Below are positions 50,533 to 58,532 of a stretch of DNA of 64,000 bases, piece by piece. Numbering within the stretch: position 1 is the stretch's first letter; each line of letters begins with the position of its first letter. The stretch lies in contig NZ_LTZG01000011.1 in NCBI RefSeq assembly GCF_001592825.1, positions 124,001-188,000 of the forward strand, read 5' to 3'. The position numbers and the translations under genes were made by a program. The notes beneath the pieces are model-generated. The model had not been told where the DNA came from and did not search any database. It saw nothing but the letters and a program-made list of their open reading frames with translations. The DNA comes from Planococcus maritimus (GTDB lineage: Bacteria > Bacillota > Bacilli > Bacillales_A > Planococcaceae).

Positions 50533-51504
50533 TCATTCAAGCTCGTAACTTAAATTCCAATTTTCGCGTGTTTTATCCATCAAATGCATCACATCCACAG
50601 AAAGCGCCATGGCCCAATTAGTTTGTGGCTGAGCGATTAGTTCTGTCATTCTTTCGATTTCATATTGAAGGGCTTTTGAGCTATCGCCTGCTTCAATGGT
50701 TTCTACTTCCCCAGTAGCGGTGTACGTAATGGTGGCACGGTCTGCACGCGGAAAGTCATCCACTGTTATAAAACCGAGATCTCCAGCAACAATCCCGCGT
50801 TTCGGCATTTTCGCGCGCATCGCCAGACTGATAACCGCCAGTTCCTGCTGTTCAGTTTTCAATATAATCCCGGACTGTTCATCTACACCCGTTTCGTGCT
50901 TCTTGACTGTCGTATGTAATTCCTCTGGTTGAGAAGAAAGGAAAAACCGGGCGAAAGACAAGGCATATGTGCCAATATCCAATAGTCCGCCGCCTCCAAG
51001 ATCGGGATTGAAAAACCGATTTTGCGAATCATTTTCTTTACAGCTGCCGAATGTCACATTGATGGTTTTCACTGTACCGATTGTTCCCTGTTGAATGAGT
51101 TCCTCCAACTTCTGATAAATCGGCATATAGAAGAGGGTCATGGCTTCGGCTAACACAACACCTTTGGCAGTCGCCAACCCGATGAGTTCATCTAATTGCC
51201 GCGCATTCATCGTGATCGCTTTTTCGCATAGCACGTGTTTTCCATGTTCTAAGGCGGACTTGATAAATTGGTAATGCAGCGGATGAGGCGTTGAAATGTA
51301 AACGACATCTACCCGTTCATCTTGAAGCATGTCGTCCAGTTTTTCGTAAACATTTTGCACATTTGAACGAGCCGCAAAAGCATTAGCTTTCTCTAAGTTC
51401 CTCCCCCAAACACCAAATATACTGCCATTCACTTCTTGTAATGCATCCGCGAATTCTTCAGCAATGCTTCCTGGACCGATTAATCCCCAATTGAGTGATT
51501 TCAT
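50533..51504 (-). CDS. Gfo/Idh/MocA family oxidoreductase
   Basis: A 323-residue NAD(P)-dependent oxidoreductase. The Rossmann N-terminus is SLNWGLIGPGSIAEEFADALQ, followed by ISTPHPLHYQFIKSALEHGKHVLCEKAITMN with the family EKP-type loop here written CEKAIT, then VVLAEAMTLFYMPIYQKLEELI, and the C-terminal GGGGLLDIGTYALSFARFF carries the conserved GG..DIG..A. Substrates in this family are mainly sugars, inositols and diols. It overlaps the preceding SorC regulator gene by 4 bases, so it is the target of that regulator. Confidence 0.92.
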   Translation of the reverse strand: MKSLNWGLIGPGSIAEEFADALQEVNGSIFGVWGRNLEKANAFAARSNVQNVYEKLDDMLQDERVDVVYISTPHPLHYQFIKSALEHGKHVLCEKAITMNARQLDELIGLATAKGVVLAEAMTLFYMPIYQKLEELIQQGTIGTVKTINVTFGSCKENDSQNRFFNPDLGGGGLLDIGTYALSFARFFLSSQPEELHTTVKKHETGVDEQSGIILKTEQQELAVISLAMRAKMPKRGIVAGDLGFITVDDFPRADRATITYTATGEVETIEAGDSSKALQYEIERMTELIAQPQTNWAMALSVDVMHLMDKTRENWNLSYELE

Positions 51505-52475
51505 TTACTGTCTCTCCTTTCGGTTTCTTGAACCTTCATCAATTCCTTAGCTGTCTGTTCGGTCGTCACCAATACGTCCAAAAATCCGGCTTCAAGTGCG
51601 ACACGAATCGCCTCTTTTTTCCGCAAAGAATGGGCGATACCAATCGTACAGTCTGCCTGCTGCAGGTGCTGCATACTGACTGAAATTGTTCTCTTGGACA
51701 ATTCCGTATGTAACACTTCTCCTGAAAACGTGTAGAAATTAGAGCAAATGTCTCCCGCAACTTCAGGTTTGGTGCCTTTTCCTTCAAAAGCTGGCCCGTA
51801 AAAGGCGCGCCAGTTGGTTCCATCGCTGATAAGCGGCGATCCTATCCCAACCACAGCAATGCTCAGTCTTTTCCATAGATCTTCAATTTCCTTGAAATGC
51901 TCACTGGCAGTTAAAGATTTCCTAATGTCAGCGTTCTCGACGATAGCCGGAACATCGATCAGCTTGGAGAAACCTTTCCATTTTCTTGCTGCATCATACA
52001 CGATGCTATTTGCATGATAACGGCTTTCCATTTCCCCATCAGGCCCGCCGATCAACGGCACGCACATCACATTTCCCATTGAAGCGCTCGAATCCAATGC
52101 TTCCACCGTAGCCGCAAGAGCGGTTCCCCATGAAAATCCGACAGTATCTTCCGGCTTCACCCGTTCAGCCAAATACTTGGCACCAGCTTGGCCCAGCTCT
52201 TTCAGTTGATTCTCTTCAGAATGGCCTGGCCAATCGGGGACAATCACCACGTCTTGAAGTTGATAGGCTTCTTTCAACTTATGGGCTAATCCTGAATTCT
52301 GATAGGCATCATAATTGATGTGAATTTGGACAATGCCTTTGTCACGGATTTTCTTCAACATCCGACTGACCGTCACCCGGTTGATTTCTAGTTCCGTGGC
52401 AATTTGCCCTTGCGTTAAATTATCTTCGTAATACATGCGGGCGACTTGGTACAGCATCTTCAACTCGTCTGTCAT
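51501..52475 (-). CDS. SorC/DeoR-type sugar-binding transcriptional regulator
   Basis: A 324-residue regulator. N-terminal winged helix: MLYQVARMYYEDNLTQGQIATELEINRVTVSRMLKKIRDKGIVQIHI (about 8-55), then the sugar-phosphate-binding domain with VVIVPDWPGHSE, YLAERVKPEDTVGFSWGTALAATVEAL and AVVGIGSPLISDG. This is the SorC family layout. The ATG at 52475 (MTDELK) follows AAGGTGG; the longer frame to 52520 is not used. It overlaps the Gfo/Idh gene. Three phased half-sites in its promoter (52495-52546) suggest self-regulation. Confidence 0.92.
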   Translation of the reverse strand: MTDELKMLYQVARMYYEDNLTQGQIATELEINRVTVSRMLKKIRDKGIVQIHINYDAYQNSGLAHKLKEAYQLQDVVIVPDWPGHSEENQLKELGQAGAKYLAERVKPEDTVGFSWGTALAATVEALDSSASMGNVMCVPLIGGPDGEMESRYHANSIVYDAARKWKGFSKLIDVPAIVENADIRKSLTASEHFKEIEDLWKRLSIAVVGIGSPLISDGTNWRAFYGPAFEGKGTKPEVAGDICSNFYTFSGEVLHTELSKRTISVSMQHLQQADCTIGIAHSLRKKEAIRVALEAGFLDVLVTTEQTAKELMKVQETERRDSK

Positions 52476-52494
52476 TTGAATCTCACCACCTTTT

Positions 52495-52546
52495 GAACAA
52501 ATGTTCAGTTGTAAGTACAAATGTACATTAATGATTTTAAATGTTC
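52495..52546. promoter_or_regulatory. Operator array with 20-bp phasing upstream of the SorC-type gene
   Basis: GAACAAATGTTC (52495-52506), GTACAAATGTAC (52515-52526) and TTTTAAATGTTC (52535-52546) start exactly 20 bp apart. The first two are perfect palindromes around AAAT/ATTT-like cores; the third is a half-site. Phase of two helical turns fits an oligomeric regulator. Confidence 0.65.
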
Positions 52547-52548
52547 AA
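52520..52548 (-). promoter_or_regulatory. Promoter of the SorC-Gfo/Idh operon
   Basis: Minus-strand TTGAAC (52543-52548), 17 bp, TACATT (52520-52525), overlapping the second and third operator sites. Confidence 0.55.
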
Positions 52549-52654
52549 ATGATTCTGCTTGCTACGTTTAATTTTACATTCATTCATCGAGTTTTTTCGG
52601 CTATGCCTGTCAATATCGTTTATACTCAAGAAAAACGCTGAGGAGGAAAATGTT

Positions 52655-53071
52655 TTGGACAACCATTCTGCTGCATTAGACCCCGGCCCCTTTTTCCACG
52701 GAACGAAAGCACAACTCGCAGTCGGAGATTTGCTGGAAGTGCACAAGCCTTCCAATTTCCAGGACAAGAAATCCAATTATATCTATTTCACCGCGACGCT
52801 TGAAGCCGCAAAATGGGGTGCTGAACTCGCTATCTCGGATTTTCCGGAGCGGATCTACGTCGTCGAGCCGACAGGCGAATTCGAAAATGATCCGAATTTG
52901 ACCGACAAGCGTTTTCCTGGAAACCCGACACGTTCCTATCGTTCCAAAGAGCCTTTGAAGATCGTCGCCGAACTCGCTTCCTGGGAACGCCATAGCGACG
53001 AGCAGATCCAGCATATGTTCGACTCCTTAACGTCGCTTCGCCAACAAGGCAAAGCGATCATCATCGACTAA
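52655..53071 (+). CDS. arr: Rifamycin ADP-ribosyltransferase (Arr-like), TTG start
   Basis: A 138-residue enzyme that would inactivate rifamycins by ADP-ribosylation at C23 with NAD. The family pattern is present: PGPFFHGTKAQLAVGDLLEV, SNYIYFTATLEAAKWGAELA, RIYVVEPTGEFENDPN and FPGNPTRSYRSKEPLKIV. Length is the usual 135-145. The start is TTG at 52655, placed 8 bases after AGGAGG (52641-52646); the ATG at 52649 is out of frame. Arr homologues are known in Mycobacterium and many environmental bacteria, so a core chromosomal location here is not surprising. Activity against rifampin is inferred from sequence only. Confidence 0.88.
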   Translation: MDNHSAALDPGPFFHGTKAQLAVGDLLEVHKPSNFQDKKSNYIYFTATLEAAKWGAELAISDFPERIYVVEPTGEFENDPNLTDKRFPGNPTRSYRSKEPLKIVAELASWERHSDEQIQHMFDSLTSLRQQGKAIIID

Positions 53072-53076
53072 AACCA

Positions 53077-53149
53077 AAAATCGCCACAGATGAACTGGCA
53101 CAGCTTGTCCTTTACGACGAACAAGCGGTGCCAGGTCTGTGGCGATTTT
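53077..53149. terminator. Long terminator hairpin between convergent genes
   Basis: A 73-base structure with outer arms AAAATCGCCACAG / CTGTGGCGATTTT and inner GGCAC, CTTGT pairs, shared by the arr-like gene and the BASS transporter gene ending at 53163. Confidence 0.85.
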
Positions 53150-53162
53150 GCGTATGCGTTAT

Positions 53163-54152
53163 TTAGTCAGAATCGACTACTGGCTTGATCCTTGAGGCGA
53201 GTTCCGGGTTTTCTTTATTAGGTGCTGCAGCTGGTTTTTTCGACCAGATTGTCGCCAGTATGGGTCCTGAAATATTGTGCCAGATGGCGCCCCATACACT
53301 TGGCAGCGCAGCGAGCGGACTGAAGTGGGCAGTTGCTAAAGCCACCCCCAGTCCCGAGTTCTGCATGCCGACTTCGAGTGAAATTGCACGGCGGTCTGTT
53401 TCGCTGAGGCCCATGAGCATCGCGATCACATAGCCGAGCGTCAAGCCGAAGCTATTATGCAAAAATACCGCGAGGAAGACGATAAAGCCGGAACTGATAA
53501 CGTTTTGCGCATTGGCGGCAGTAACGGCCGTGACAATAATGAGAATCGCGGCCACCGAAATGAGCGGCACGACCGAAATGCTTTTCGCGACCACTTTCGG
53601 AAATAAGCGCTGGACAAGAATCCCGAGCGCAATCGGCAAGATGATCACTTGGATGATAGAAGTGAACATCGATACAGGATCGACCGGCAGCCATTGTCCT
53701 GCGAGCAATAGCAATAATAGCGGTGTCATGATCGGCGCCATCAAAGTCGACAAGGAAGTCATCGCGACCGACAAAGCCAAATTGCCTTTTGCTAAATACA
53801 CCATGACGTTCGATGCCGTACCGCCTGGCACACAGCCGAGAAGTACAAGGCCTGCCGCAAGTTCAGGAGGCAAATTCAACACATATGCGATAGCAAACGC
53901 CGCCAGGGGCATGACAAGAAACTGCGCCGCTACCCCTACGAATACCGGCAGTGGGCTTTTGGCGATGATTTTAAAATCCACTGGCTTAAGTGTCAAGCCC
54001 ATCCCGAACATGACGACGCCTAGCAGAATCGTAATATAGGCGCCAAATCCGATAAACACTTCAGGCAGGAAAAATGCCAGCAAGGCCGCCAGGATGACCC
54101 ACACCGCAAAATACTTTCCAGCGATCGCACTCAATGATTGCAATACGTTCAT
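53163..54152 (-). CDS. Bile acid:sodium symporter (BASS) family transporter
   Basis: A 329-residue membrane protein with about nine hydrophobic segments. It matches the BASS family: AYITILLGVVMFGMGLTLKPVDFK near residue 35-60, LVLLGCVPGGTASNVMVYLAKGNLALSVAMTSLSTLMAPIMTPLLL with the GG..SN..T site, and SLEVGMQNSGLGVALATAHF near residue 270. Bacterial homologues carry organic anions, in some cases pyruvate or pantothenate, with sodium. The gene overlaps the upstream FAD-linked oxidase by 4 bases, which suggests a 2-hydroxy acid, keto acid or product of the enzyme as the cargo; this is inference. A convergent terminator follows. Confidence 0.9.
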   Translation of the reverse strand: MNVLQSLSAIAGKYFAVWVILAALLAFFLPEVFIGFGAYITILLGVVMFGMGLTLKPVDFKIIAKSPLPVFVGVAAQFLVMPLAAFAIAYVLNLPPELAAGLVLLGCVPGGTASNVMVYLAKGNLALSVAMTSLSTLMAPIMTPLLLLLLAGQWLPVDPVSMFTSIIQVIILPIALGILVQRLFPKVVAKSISVVPLISVAAILIIVTAVTAANAQNVISSGFIVFLAVFLHNSFGLTLGYVIAMLMGLSETDRRAISLEVGMQNSGLGVALATAHFSPLAALPSVWGAIWHNISGPILATIWSKKPAAAPNKENPELASRIKPVVDSD

Positions 54153-55552
54153 TTCATCGTCTCCTTTGTCTCTATTTTTATGTTTTTGCCGGGATTCAAT
54201 AGATTATGAGGATCGAGCGCTTGTTTGATTTTTTCCATGACCCCAAGCGCCGCTCCGTGTTCTTGTTGCTGATACTTTTGTTTGCCAAGACCGACGCCGT
54301 GCTCGCCTGTGCATGTGCCGCCGCGTTCGAGTGCATACTCGACGATGCGTCCGTTGAATTCCTGGGCACGCGCTACTTCATCAACGTCTTCCATATTCAT
54401 CATGATCAGCGCGTGGAAATTGCCATCGCCGACATGGCCAACAATGCCGCCCGGAAGCCCGAGCGCTTGCAGGTTTTCCCGTGCATGGCCCACTGCACCT
54501 GCGAGTTCTGAAATCGGCAAGCAGACATCGGTGACCATCATCTTTTTGCCAGGGTAGCTGTGGATATAGGCATAGGCCAAAGTATGGCGCGCTTCCCATA
54601 ATTGATTGCGCGCTGCGGTATCGGTCTCAAAAGCGATGTCTTCGCACGCATGCCCTTGAACGATTTCTTCCATGAACTCCACATCTTGCTGGAGTCCCGC
54701 TTCATTGCCATGGAACTCCAAGAACAAAGTCGGTTTTTCCAAGTAAGCGGTCTCATTGTAGTCATTCACTTGCCTCATCGACTGCTCATCAACAAGTTCC
54801 ACGCGGGCGATCGGGATGCCTGCCTGCAAAATCGAGACGACCGCTTCGACCGCATCTGTCACGCTCGGGAAAGAAGCACGTGCTGCCGTAATGAATTCAG
54901 GAACGCCATATACTTTCAAGGTCAGTTCCGTAAAGCAGCCAAGCGTCCCTTCGGAGCCGACGAACAAGCCGTTCAAATGAAGCCCGGAAGATGATTTCGC
55001 CGCTTTATTGCCGGTATGGAGGATGGTGCCGTCCGCCATGACCACTTCCAAGTCGCGCACCTGGTCGCGCATGACACCGTATTTGACGGACGTCGTGCCG
55101 CTCGCATTGGTCGCCGCCATGCCGCCTAGTGTCGCATCCGCACCTGGGTCGACAGTAAAGAACAAACCGTGTTTTTTTAATTCCTTATTCAATTGCGTTC
55201 TCGTGACACCGGGCTGGACCGTGACAAGAAAATCCTCCGCATCCACATGCAGCACTTTATTCATTAAAGAAAAGTCAATGGTAATGCCGCCCTGTTCCGG
55301 AATGACATGGCCTTCGAGGCTGGAGCCAAGTCCGAATGGTATGATGGGAATCGCGTGTTGTTGTGACAGCTTCATGATACTCGATACTTGTTCTGCTGTT
55401 TCGGGAAATACGACGATGTCCGGCAATTGCATAGCATGGTAGGATTCATCCCTGCCGTGCAGTTCCTTGATTGTCTCATTGACACTGATTTGTTCGCTTG
55501 TTAGAAATTCCGCTAAATTGTGCAGGATCTTCTCCTGTTGAAGAATTGCCAT
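54149..55552 (-). CDS. FAD-binding oxidase (GlcD / D-lactate dehydrogenase type)
   Basis: A 467-residue FAD-linked oxidase of the PCMH family. FAD domain: AMQLPDIVVFPETAEQVSSIMKLSQQHAIPIIPFGLGSSLEGHVIPEQGGITIDFSLMNK and GADATLGGMAATNASGTTSVKYG. Substrate domain: SEGTLGCFTELTLKVYG. C-terminal FAD_oxidase_C: GEHGVGLGKQKY and LDPHNLLNPGKN. Family enzymes oxidise glycolate, D-lactate or related 2-hydroxy acids. The start follows AAGGAG. It is coupled to the BASS transporter gene, and the divergent FadR-type gene at 56119 is the probable regulator of both. Confidence 0.9.
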   Translation of the reverse strand: MAILQQEKILHNLAEFLTSEQISVNETIKELHGRDESYHAMQLPDIVVFPETAEQVSSIMKLSQQHAIPIIPFGLGSSLEGHVIPEQGGITIDFSLMNKVLHVDAEDFLVTVQPGVTRTQLNKELKKHGLFFTVDPGADATLGGMAATNASGTTSVKYGVMRDQVRDLEVVMADGTILHTGNKAAKSSSGLHLNGLFVGSEGTLGCFTELTLKVYGVPEFITAARASFPSVTDAVEAVVSILQAGIPIARVELVDEQSMRQVNDYNETAYLEKPTLFLEFHGNEAGLQQDVEFMEEIVQGHACEDIAFETDTAARNQLWEARHTLAYAYIHSYPGKKMMVTDVCLPISELAGAVGHARENLQALGLPGGIVGHVGDGNFHALIMMNMEDVDEVARAQEFNGRIVEYALERGGTCTGEHGVGLGKQKYQQQEHGAALGVMEKIKQALDPHNLLNPGKNIKIETKETMK

Positions 55553-55629
55553 TGCATTCCGCTCCTTTTTGGTTATTCACACGATATAAACTTAATTTCA
55601 AAATTATAATAGGGAAAAGCTTATTGAAT

Positions 55630-55781
55630 CGTTCCAGGCGGACGCTTTCGGGCCCACAGGATGTGGGTCATGCAGCTGGCGCGACAGGACGTCGCGCAGC
55701 CAGCTGCCAGGGCACAGACTCATGTCGCTCCGTCGCTGTGCTCCGTTACTGCTCCCGCAGGAGTCACCGCCTTCCACTCTT
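55630..55781. repeat. Second type of intergenic repeat (Bacillaceae-style hairpin element)
   Basis: A 152-bp GC-rich element between the oxidase and the regulator. It folds as successive hairpins: CCCACA/TGTGGG (55653-55667), a long stem GCAGCTGGC-GCGAC / GTCGC...GCCAGCTGC (55672-55707), GGGCACAG / CTGTGCTCC, and CTCCCGCAGGAG near the end. It opens with CGTTCCAGGCGGACGCTTTC, a sequence I recall as common in Bacillaceae intergenic repeats. No gene is encoded. Confidence 0.65.
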
Positions 55782-55986
55782 AATAAATACTAATTATTAG
55801 ATATGGAGCAAAACAGCGCAGACTCCTTGGGGAGCAGAAACGGAGAGGGCTTTCCAACTCCGTTTTGACAAAGTGCTGAACTAATCCCTGGGAAAGCTAG
55901 CTGCTTTGTGGAATATCGATTGCGATGCCTTACCAAAAGTCTTACACCAGCATGCATACACACCGATGCATCTTAACACCCCTGGA
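55782..55986. other. Intergenic remainder, no gene seen
   Basis: A small hairpin AAACGGAG / CTCCGTTT (about 55838-55865) and part of a repeat-like CGCAGACTCCTTGGGGAGCA (55815-55834) can be seen, possibly relics of a further repeat. Nothing else is supportable. Confidence 0.35.
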
Positions 55987-56003
55987 AATTGGTCCTACCA
56001 ATT
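55987..56003. promoter_or_regulatory. FadR/LldR-type operator
   Basis: Perfect inverted repeat AATTGGTCCTACCAATT, matching the NNTGGTNNNACCANN pattern of the FadR branch of GntR regulators, 116 bp upstream of the regulator gene. Confidence 0.75.
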
Positions 56004-56068
56004 AAACCAATTATACATAATAATCTGAAAAGTTCAATGTGCATTTTCAGACATTTTGGATTTCTTTC

Positions 56069-56078
56069 GGTATGATAG
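56069..56078 (+). promoter_or_regulatory. Probable -10 of the FadR-type gene
   Basis: TATGAT lies at about 56072-56077 with CAGACA 17 bp upstream, roughly 45 bp before the start codon. Confidence 0.4.
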
Positions 56079-56118
56079 AAAGAGACCCCATTAAACCAGT
56101 CAGCAGGGAGAGAGTTCT

Positions 56119-56835
56119 GTGTTAGTAAATCCGAAAAAACGCACCTATGAATTAGTCATCGAACAAATCCAAACATTGTGCTTGGAGAACAACATCCCCC
56201 CAGGCGGCCGGCTTCCTTCTGAGCGTGATTTGGCGAGCTTGTTCGGCGTCAGCCGCAATTCTGTCCGTGAGGCATTAAAGGGATTGGAAAGCAAAGGCTT
56301 TCTCGAAATCCGGCAAGGCGGCGGCAGCTTTCTCGCCGAGACCAAGCGCGATATACTCGGCAACGAGCTCGGCAGCCGCATCGATGCGGCAGAAATTCAA
56401 TACATCGATGATATGCTCGAGCTCCGGCGGGCGTTCGAAGTCGAAGCCGCTTCTCTCGCAGCACAGCGAGCGACGCCTGAGAACTTGCTGGCGATCCGCG
56501 AAGTGCTCGGGCAAATGGCCTTGGCGGCGACTGATCCCGAACTCGGCGTCCAGGCTGATGTAGATTTCCACTTGCACGTCGCGAACGCGACCCAAAATCA
56601 ATTATTGATCGACTTGATGGAAACTCTTGCAAAACGATTGGAAGAAAATATCCGGGCTACACGGCGTCATCGTTTTACCGAGGCTGAACGGCATCAGGAA
56701 ACTTATCATGAACACGAAGAGATTTATTTGGCGATTGAAAGTGGCAATCGCGAGCGAGCTAGTCAATTAATGAATGAACATATCTCTCGCATCCGCTCGG
56801 AATTGCACCGCTCGATGGGACTTCCTCCCAAATAG
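56119..56835 (+). CDS. GntR family regulator, FadR subfamily (FCD domain)
   Basis: A 238-residue regulator. The N-terminal winged helix reads YELVIEQIQTLCLENNIPPGGRLPSERDLASLFGVSRNSVREALKGLESKGFLEIRQGGGSFL (about 10-72). The FCD domain has MLELRRAFEVEAASLAAQRA near residue 97, DVDFHLHVANATQNQLLIDLM and HRFTEAERHQETYHEHEEIYLAIESGNRERASQLMNEHI, with the D and three His metal ligands of this branch. The GTG start follows AGGGAGAG. It is divergent from an FAD-linked oxidase and its transporter, with an AATTGGTCCTACCAATT operator between them, so regulation of 2-hydroxy acid use (as in LldR or GlcC) is the best inference. Confidence 0.93.
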   Translation: MLVNPKKRTYELVIEQIQTLCLENNIPPGGRLPSERDLASLFGVSRNSVREALKGLESKGFLEIRQGGGSFLAETKRDILGNELGSRIDAAEIQYIDDMLELRRAFEVEAASLAAQRATPENLLAIREVLGQMALAATDPELGVQADVDFHLHVANATQNQLLIDLMETLAKRLEENIRATRRHRFTEAERHQETYHEHEEIYLAIESGNRERASQLMNEHISRIRSELHRSMGLPPK

Positions 56836-56876
56836 AAAAGGCGCGGAGAAACGAATTCGTCTCTCCACGCCTTTTT
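56836..56876. terminator. Terminator after the FadR-type gene
   Basis: Stem AAAAGGCGCGGAGAAACGA / TCGTCTCTCCACGCCTTTT with one or two mismatches and a T run on both strands. Confidence 0.85.
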
Positions 56877-56977
56877 ATTTGCCAAGCAAGCTGCATAATC
56901 GTCCCAACGCACCTTCTTGCCACTTCGCTATCTCTTTCCCCAACCGATTGCCGCCGTTTCTTTTCCGCGAACGCCAC

Positions 56978-57424
56978 TCAATCGCTCTCGCTAATATCCT
57001 TTAAATTCCGCAAAGTCTGCTCAACGGAGTTGTACATCAGTTTCTTGATGTAAATCGTATTCGCCAGTATTCCGAGTATGCTGCCGGGCAACTCGTAATC
57101 CATTTCAAACTGGACTTCTGTGCCACCGTCTTTGGGAATGTAGCGCCACGTTTGAGTGCCATCAAAAGCGCCGCTGAAAATGCAGCGCCAGATATAGCCA
57201 TCTCCACTTGGAGCATTTTCCACGACCAATACGTGCAAAGCCAGGCTTCTCCCGAAAAAATAATATTTCAAATTCATACTGGTGCCTTTTTTGCCGATAC
57301 CAATCAAGTCTTCCGCCTCGGACAATCCGGCATACCATTGATACCAGAGTTTTGGATTCGTGCCAAAGGTGTAAACTTCTCGGACCCGGCGATCGATGAA
57401 AATCGTATTGCTCACATTCCACAT
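56978..57424 (-). CDS. SRPBCC (START-like) family protein
   Basis: A 148-residue protein of the polyketide cyclase/START-like fold. It starts WNVSNTIFIDRRVREVYTFGTNPKLWYQWYAGLSEAEDLIGIGKKGTSMNLKYYFFGRSLALHVLVVENAPSGDGYIWRC, and ends with GTQTWRYIPKDGGTEVQFEMDYELPGSILGILANTIYIKKLMYNSVEQTLRNLKDI, which is the pattern of strands and the long C-terminal helix of the family. Ligand unknown. The ATG at 57424 (MWNVSN) fits GGGAGG with 8 bases spacing; the frame to 57445 is not used. Confidence 0.85.
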   Translation of the reverse strand: MWNVSNTIFIDRRVREVYTFGTNPKLWYQWYAGLSEAEDLIGIGKKGTSMNLKYYFFGRSLALHVLVVENAPSGDGYIWRCIFSGAFDGTQTWRYIPKDGGTEVQFEMDYELPGSILGILANTIYIKKLMYNSVEQTLRNLKDISESD

Positions 57425-57625
57425 ATCGGCATCCTCCCTTGCCATCTGCTTTCCGTTTAGCCAGCAACAGCTATTCTTTTTCCAGGTTCTTATATGTATA
57501 ATATAGCACGTTTTACGCTAAATTAACTGACTTTTCTGATATTTATAGTAAAATAAATGCAACTGTCGTTCCATACATAAAACTGCCCTCCCTCATGGAT
57601 ATCCAATTGAAAGGAGACGCTCATC

Positions 57626-58465
57626 ATGAAAGTTTTTTTAAGGGTATTGCTGATCATCGCCAGCTTGTTTTTATTAGGGATAGGCATTGTGCTATACCTT
57701 GTCTACAATTCGGGACCTGAAAGCCTGGAGGTGCTAGAAGAACGAAACTACGATGAAACCATTGATGCAATCGAAGTCCAATTGGAAAATGCACGGCTGG
57801 ACATTAGGCCAAGCGAGGACGCTACCACCCACTTCGTACTTTCTGGCAACAGTGATAACTACAAGATGAATGAAGAAGTTACAGGTGGCCTATTAACGAT
57901 CGAAGTGGAAGATCGCTCCCCGCTTTTCCATTTCGACTTTAATCGCTCTTTCGTGGTGGAAGTTTTCGTACCGGCTAGCGGCCTTTCCTCATTAACGGCA
58001 AATAGCGACAACGGGCGCATCGTTGTCAATGGCATCCAGACCGACGAACTGTGGCTCAGCACAAACAACGGGCGCCTTGTTTTGGATTCTGTAGACAGCG
58101 AGACAATTGAAGCAGAAACTGACAATGGCCGTATCGAAATAACAGCGACACAAGCCGATATAAACGCCCGTTCATCCAATGGCCGCCTTGTCTTCAGTGA
58201 AGTAGCTGGAGAACTGACTGCCCGCACAAATAACGGGCGCATTGAGTTGACTGCAGAGACGCTCGACTTGCCTATTGATTTCGAGACAGACAATGGGCGC
58301 ATTGAAATCCAGACAGAGACAGAACCCGCAAACGCCCTCATCGAAGCACGTGTCGATAATGGCAGCATCGATATTTACGGACGTGACAACGAAGCAACTA
58401 TATTCGGCGATGGCGATGTACTGATTCAACTGCTATCGAGTAACGGCAGGATTACGGTGGAATGA
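57626..58465 (+). CDS. DUF4097-type beta-repeat protein with membrane anchor
   Basis: A 279-residue protein. MKVFLRVLLIIASLFLLGIGIVLYLVY is an N-terminal membrane anchor. The rest is beta-rich and contains eight repeats of a (D/N/S)NG(R/S)(I/L) turn spaced by about 20 residues: for example SDNGRIVVNG, TNNGRLVLDS, TDNGRIEITA, SSNGRLVFSE, TNNGRIELTA, TDNGRIEIQT, VDNGSIDIYG and SSNGRITVE. This is the DUF4097 pattern, read as a beta-solenoid outside the membrane. Role unknown in general; Bacillus relatives occur near stress-response genes. Start follows AAAGGAG. Followed after 67 bp by a P450 gene. Confidence 0.88.
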   Translation: MKVFLRVLLIIASLFLLGIGIVLYLVYNSGPESLEVLEERNYDETIDAIEVQLENARLDIRPSEDATTHFVLSGNSDNYKMNEEVTGGLLTIEVEDRSPLFHFDFNRSFVVEVFVPASGLSSLTANSDNGRIVVNGIQTDELWLSTNNGRLVLDSVDSETIEAETDNGRIEITATQADINARSSNGRLVFSEVAGELTARTNNGRIELTAETLDLPIDFETDNGRIEIQTETEPANALIEARVDNGSIDIYGRDNEATIFGDGDVLIQLLSSNGRITVE

Positions 58466-58532
58466 AAAGAATCGCGAATCGGCGAGTAAAAGCTGTCCGT
58501 CCAGGGGTATAGACTACAAAGGAGGCTTTTCA

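Noticed and set aside
57990..58460. Regular DNA repeats resembling a CRISPR or satellite
   Set aside because: They are codons for the NGR(I/L) turns of the DUF4097 protein, stay in frame and are not exact repeats.
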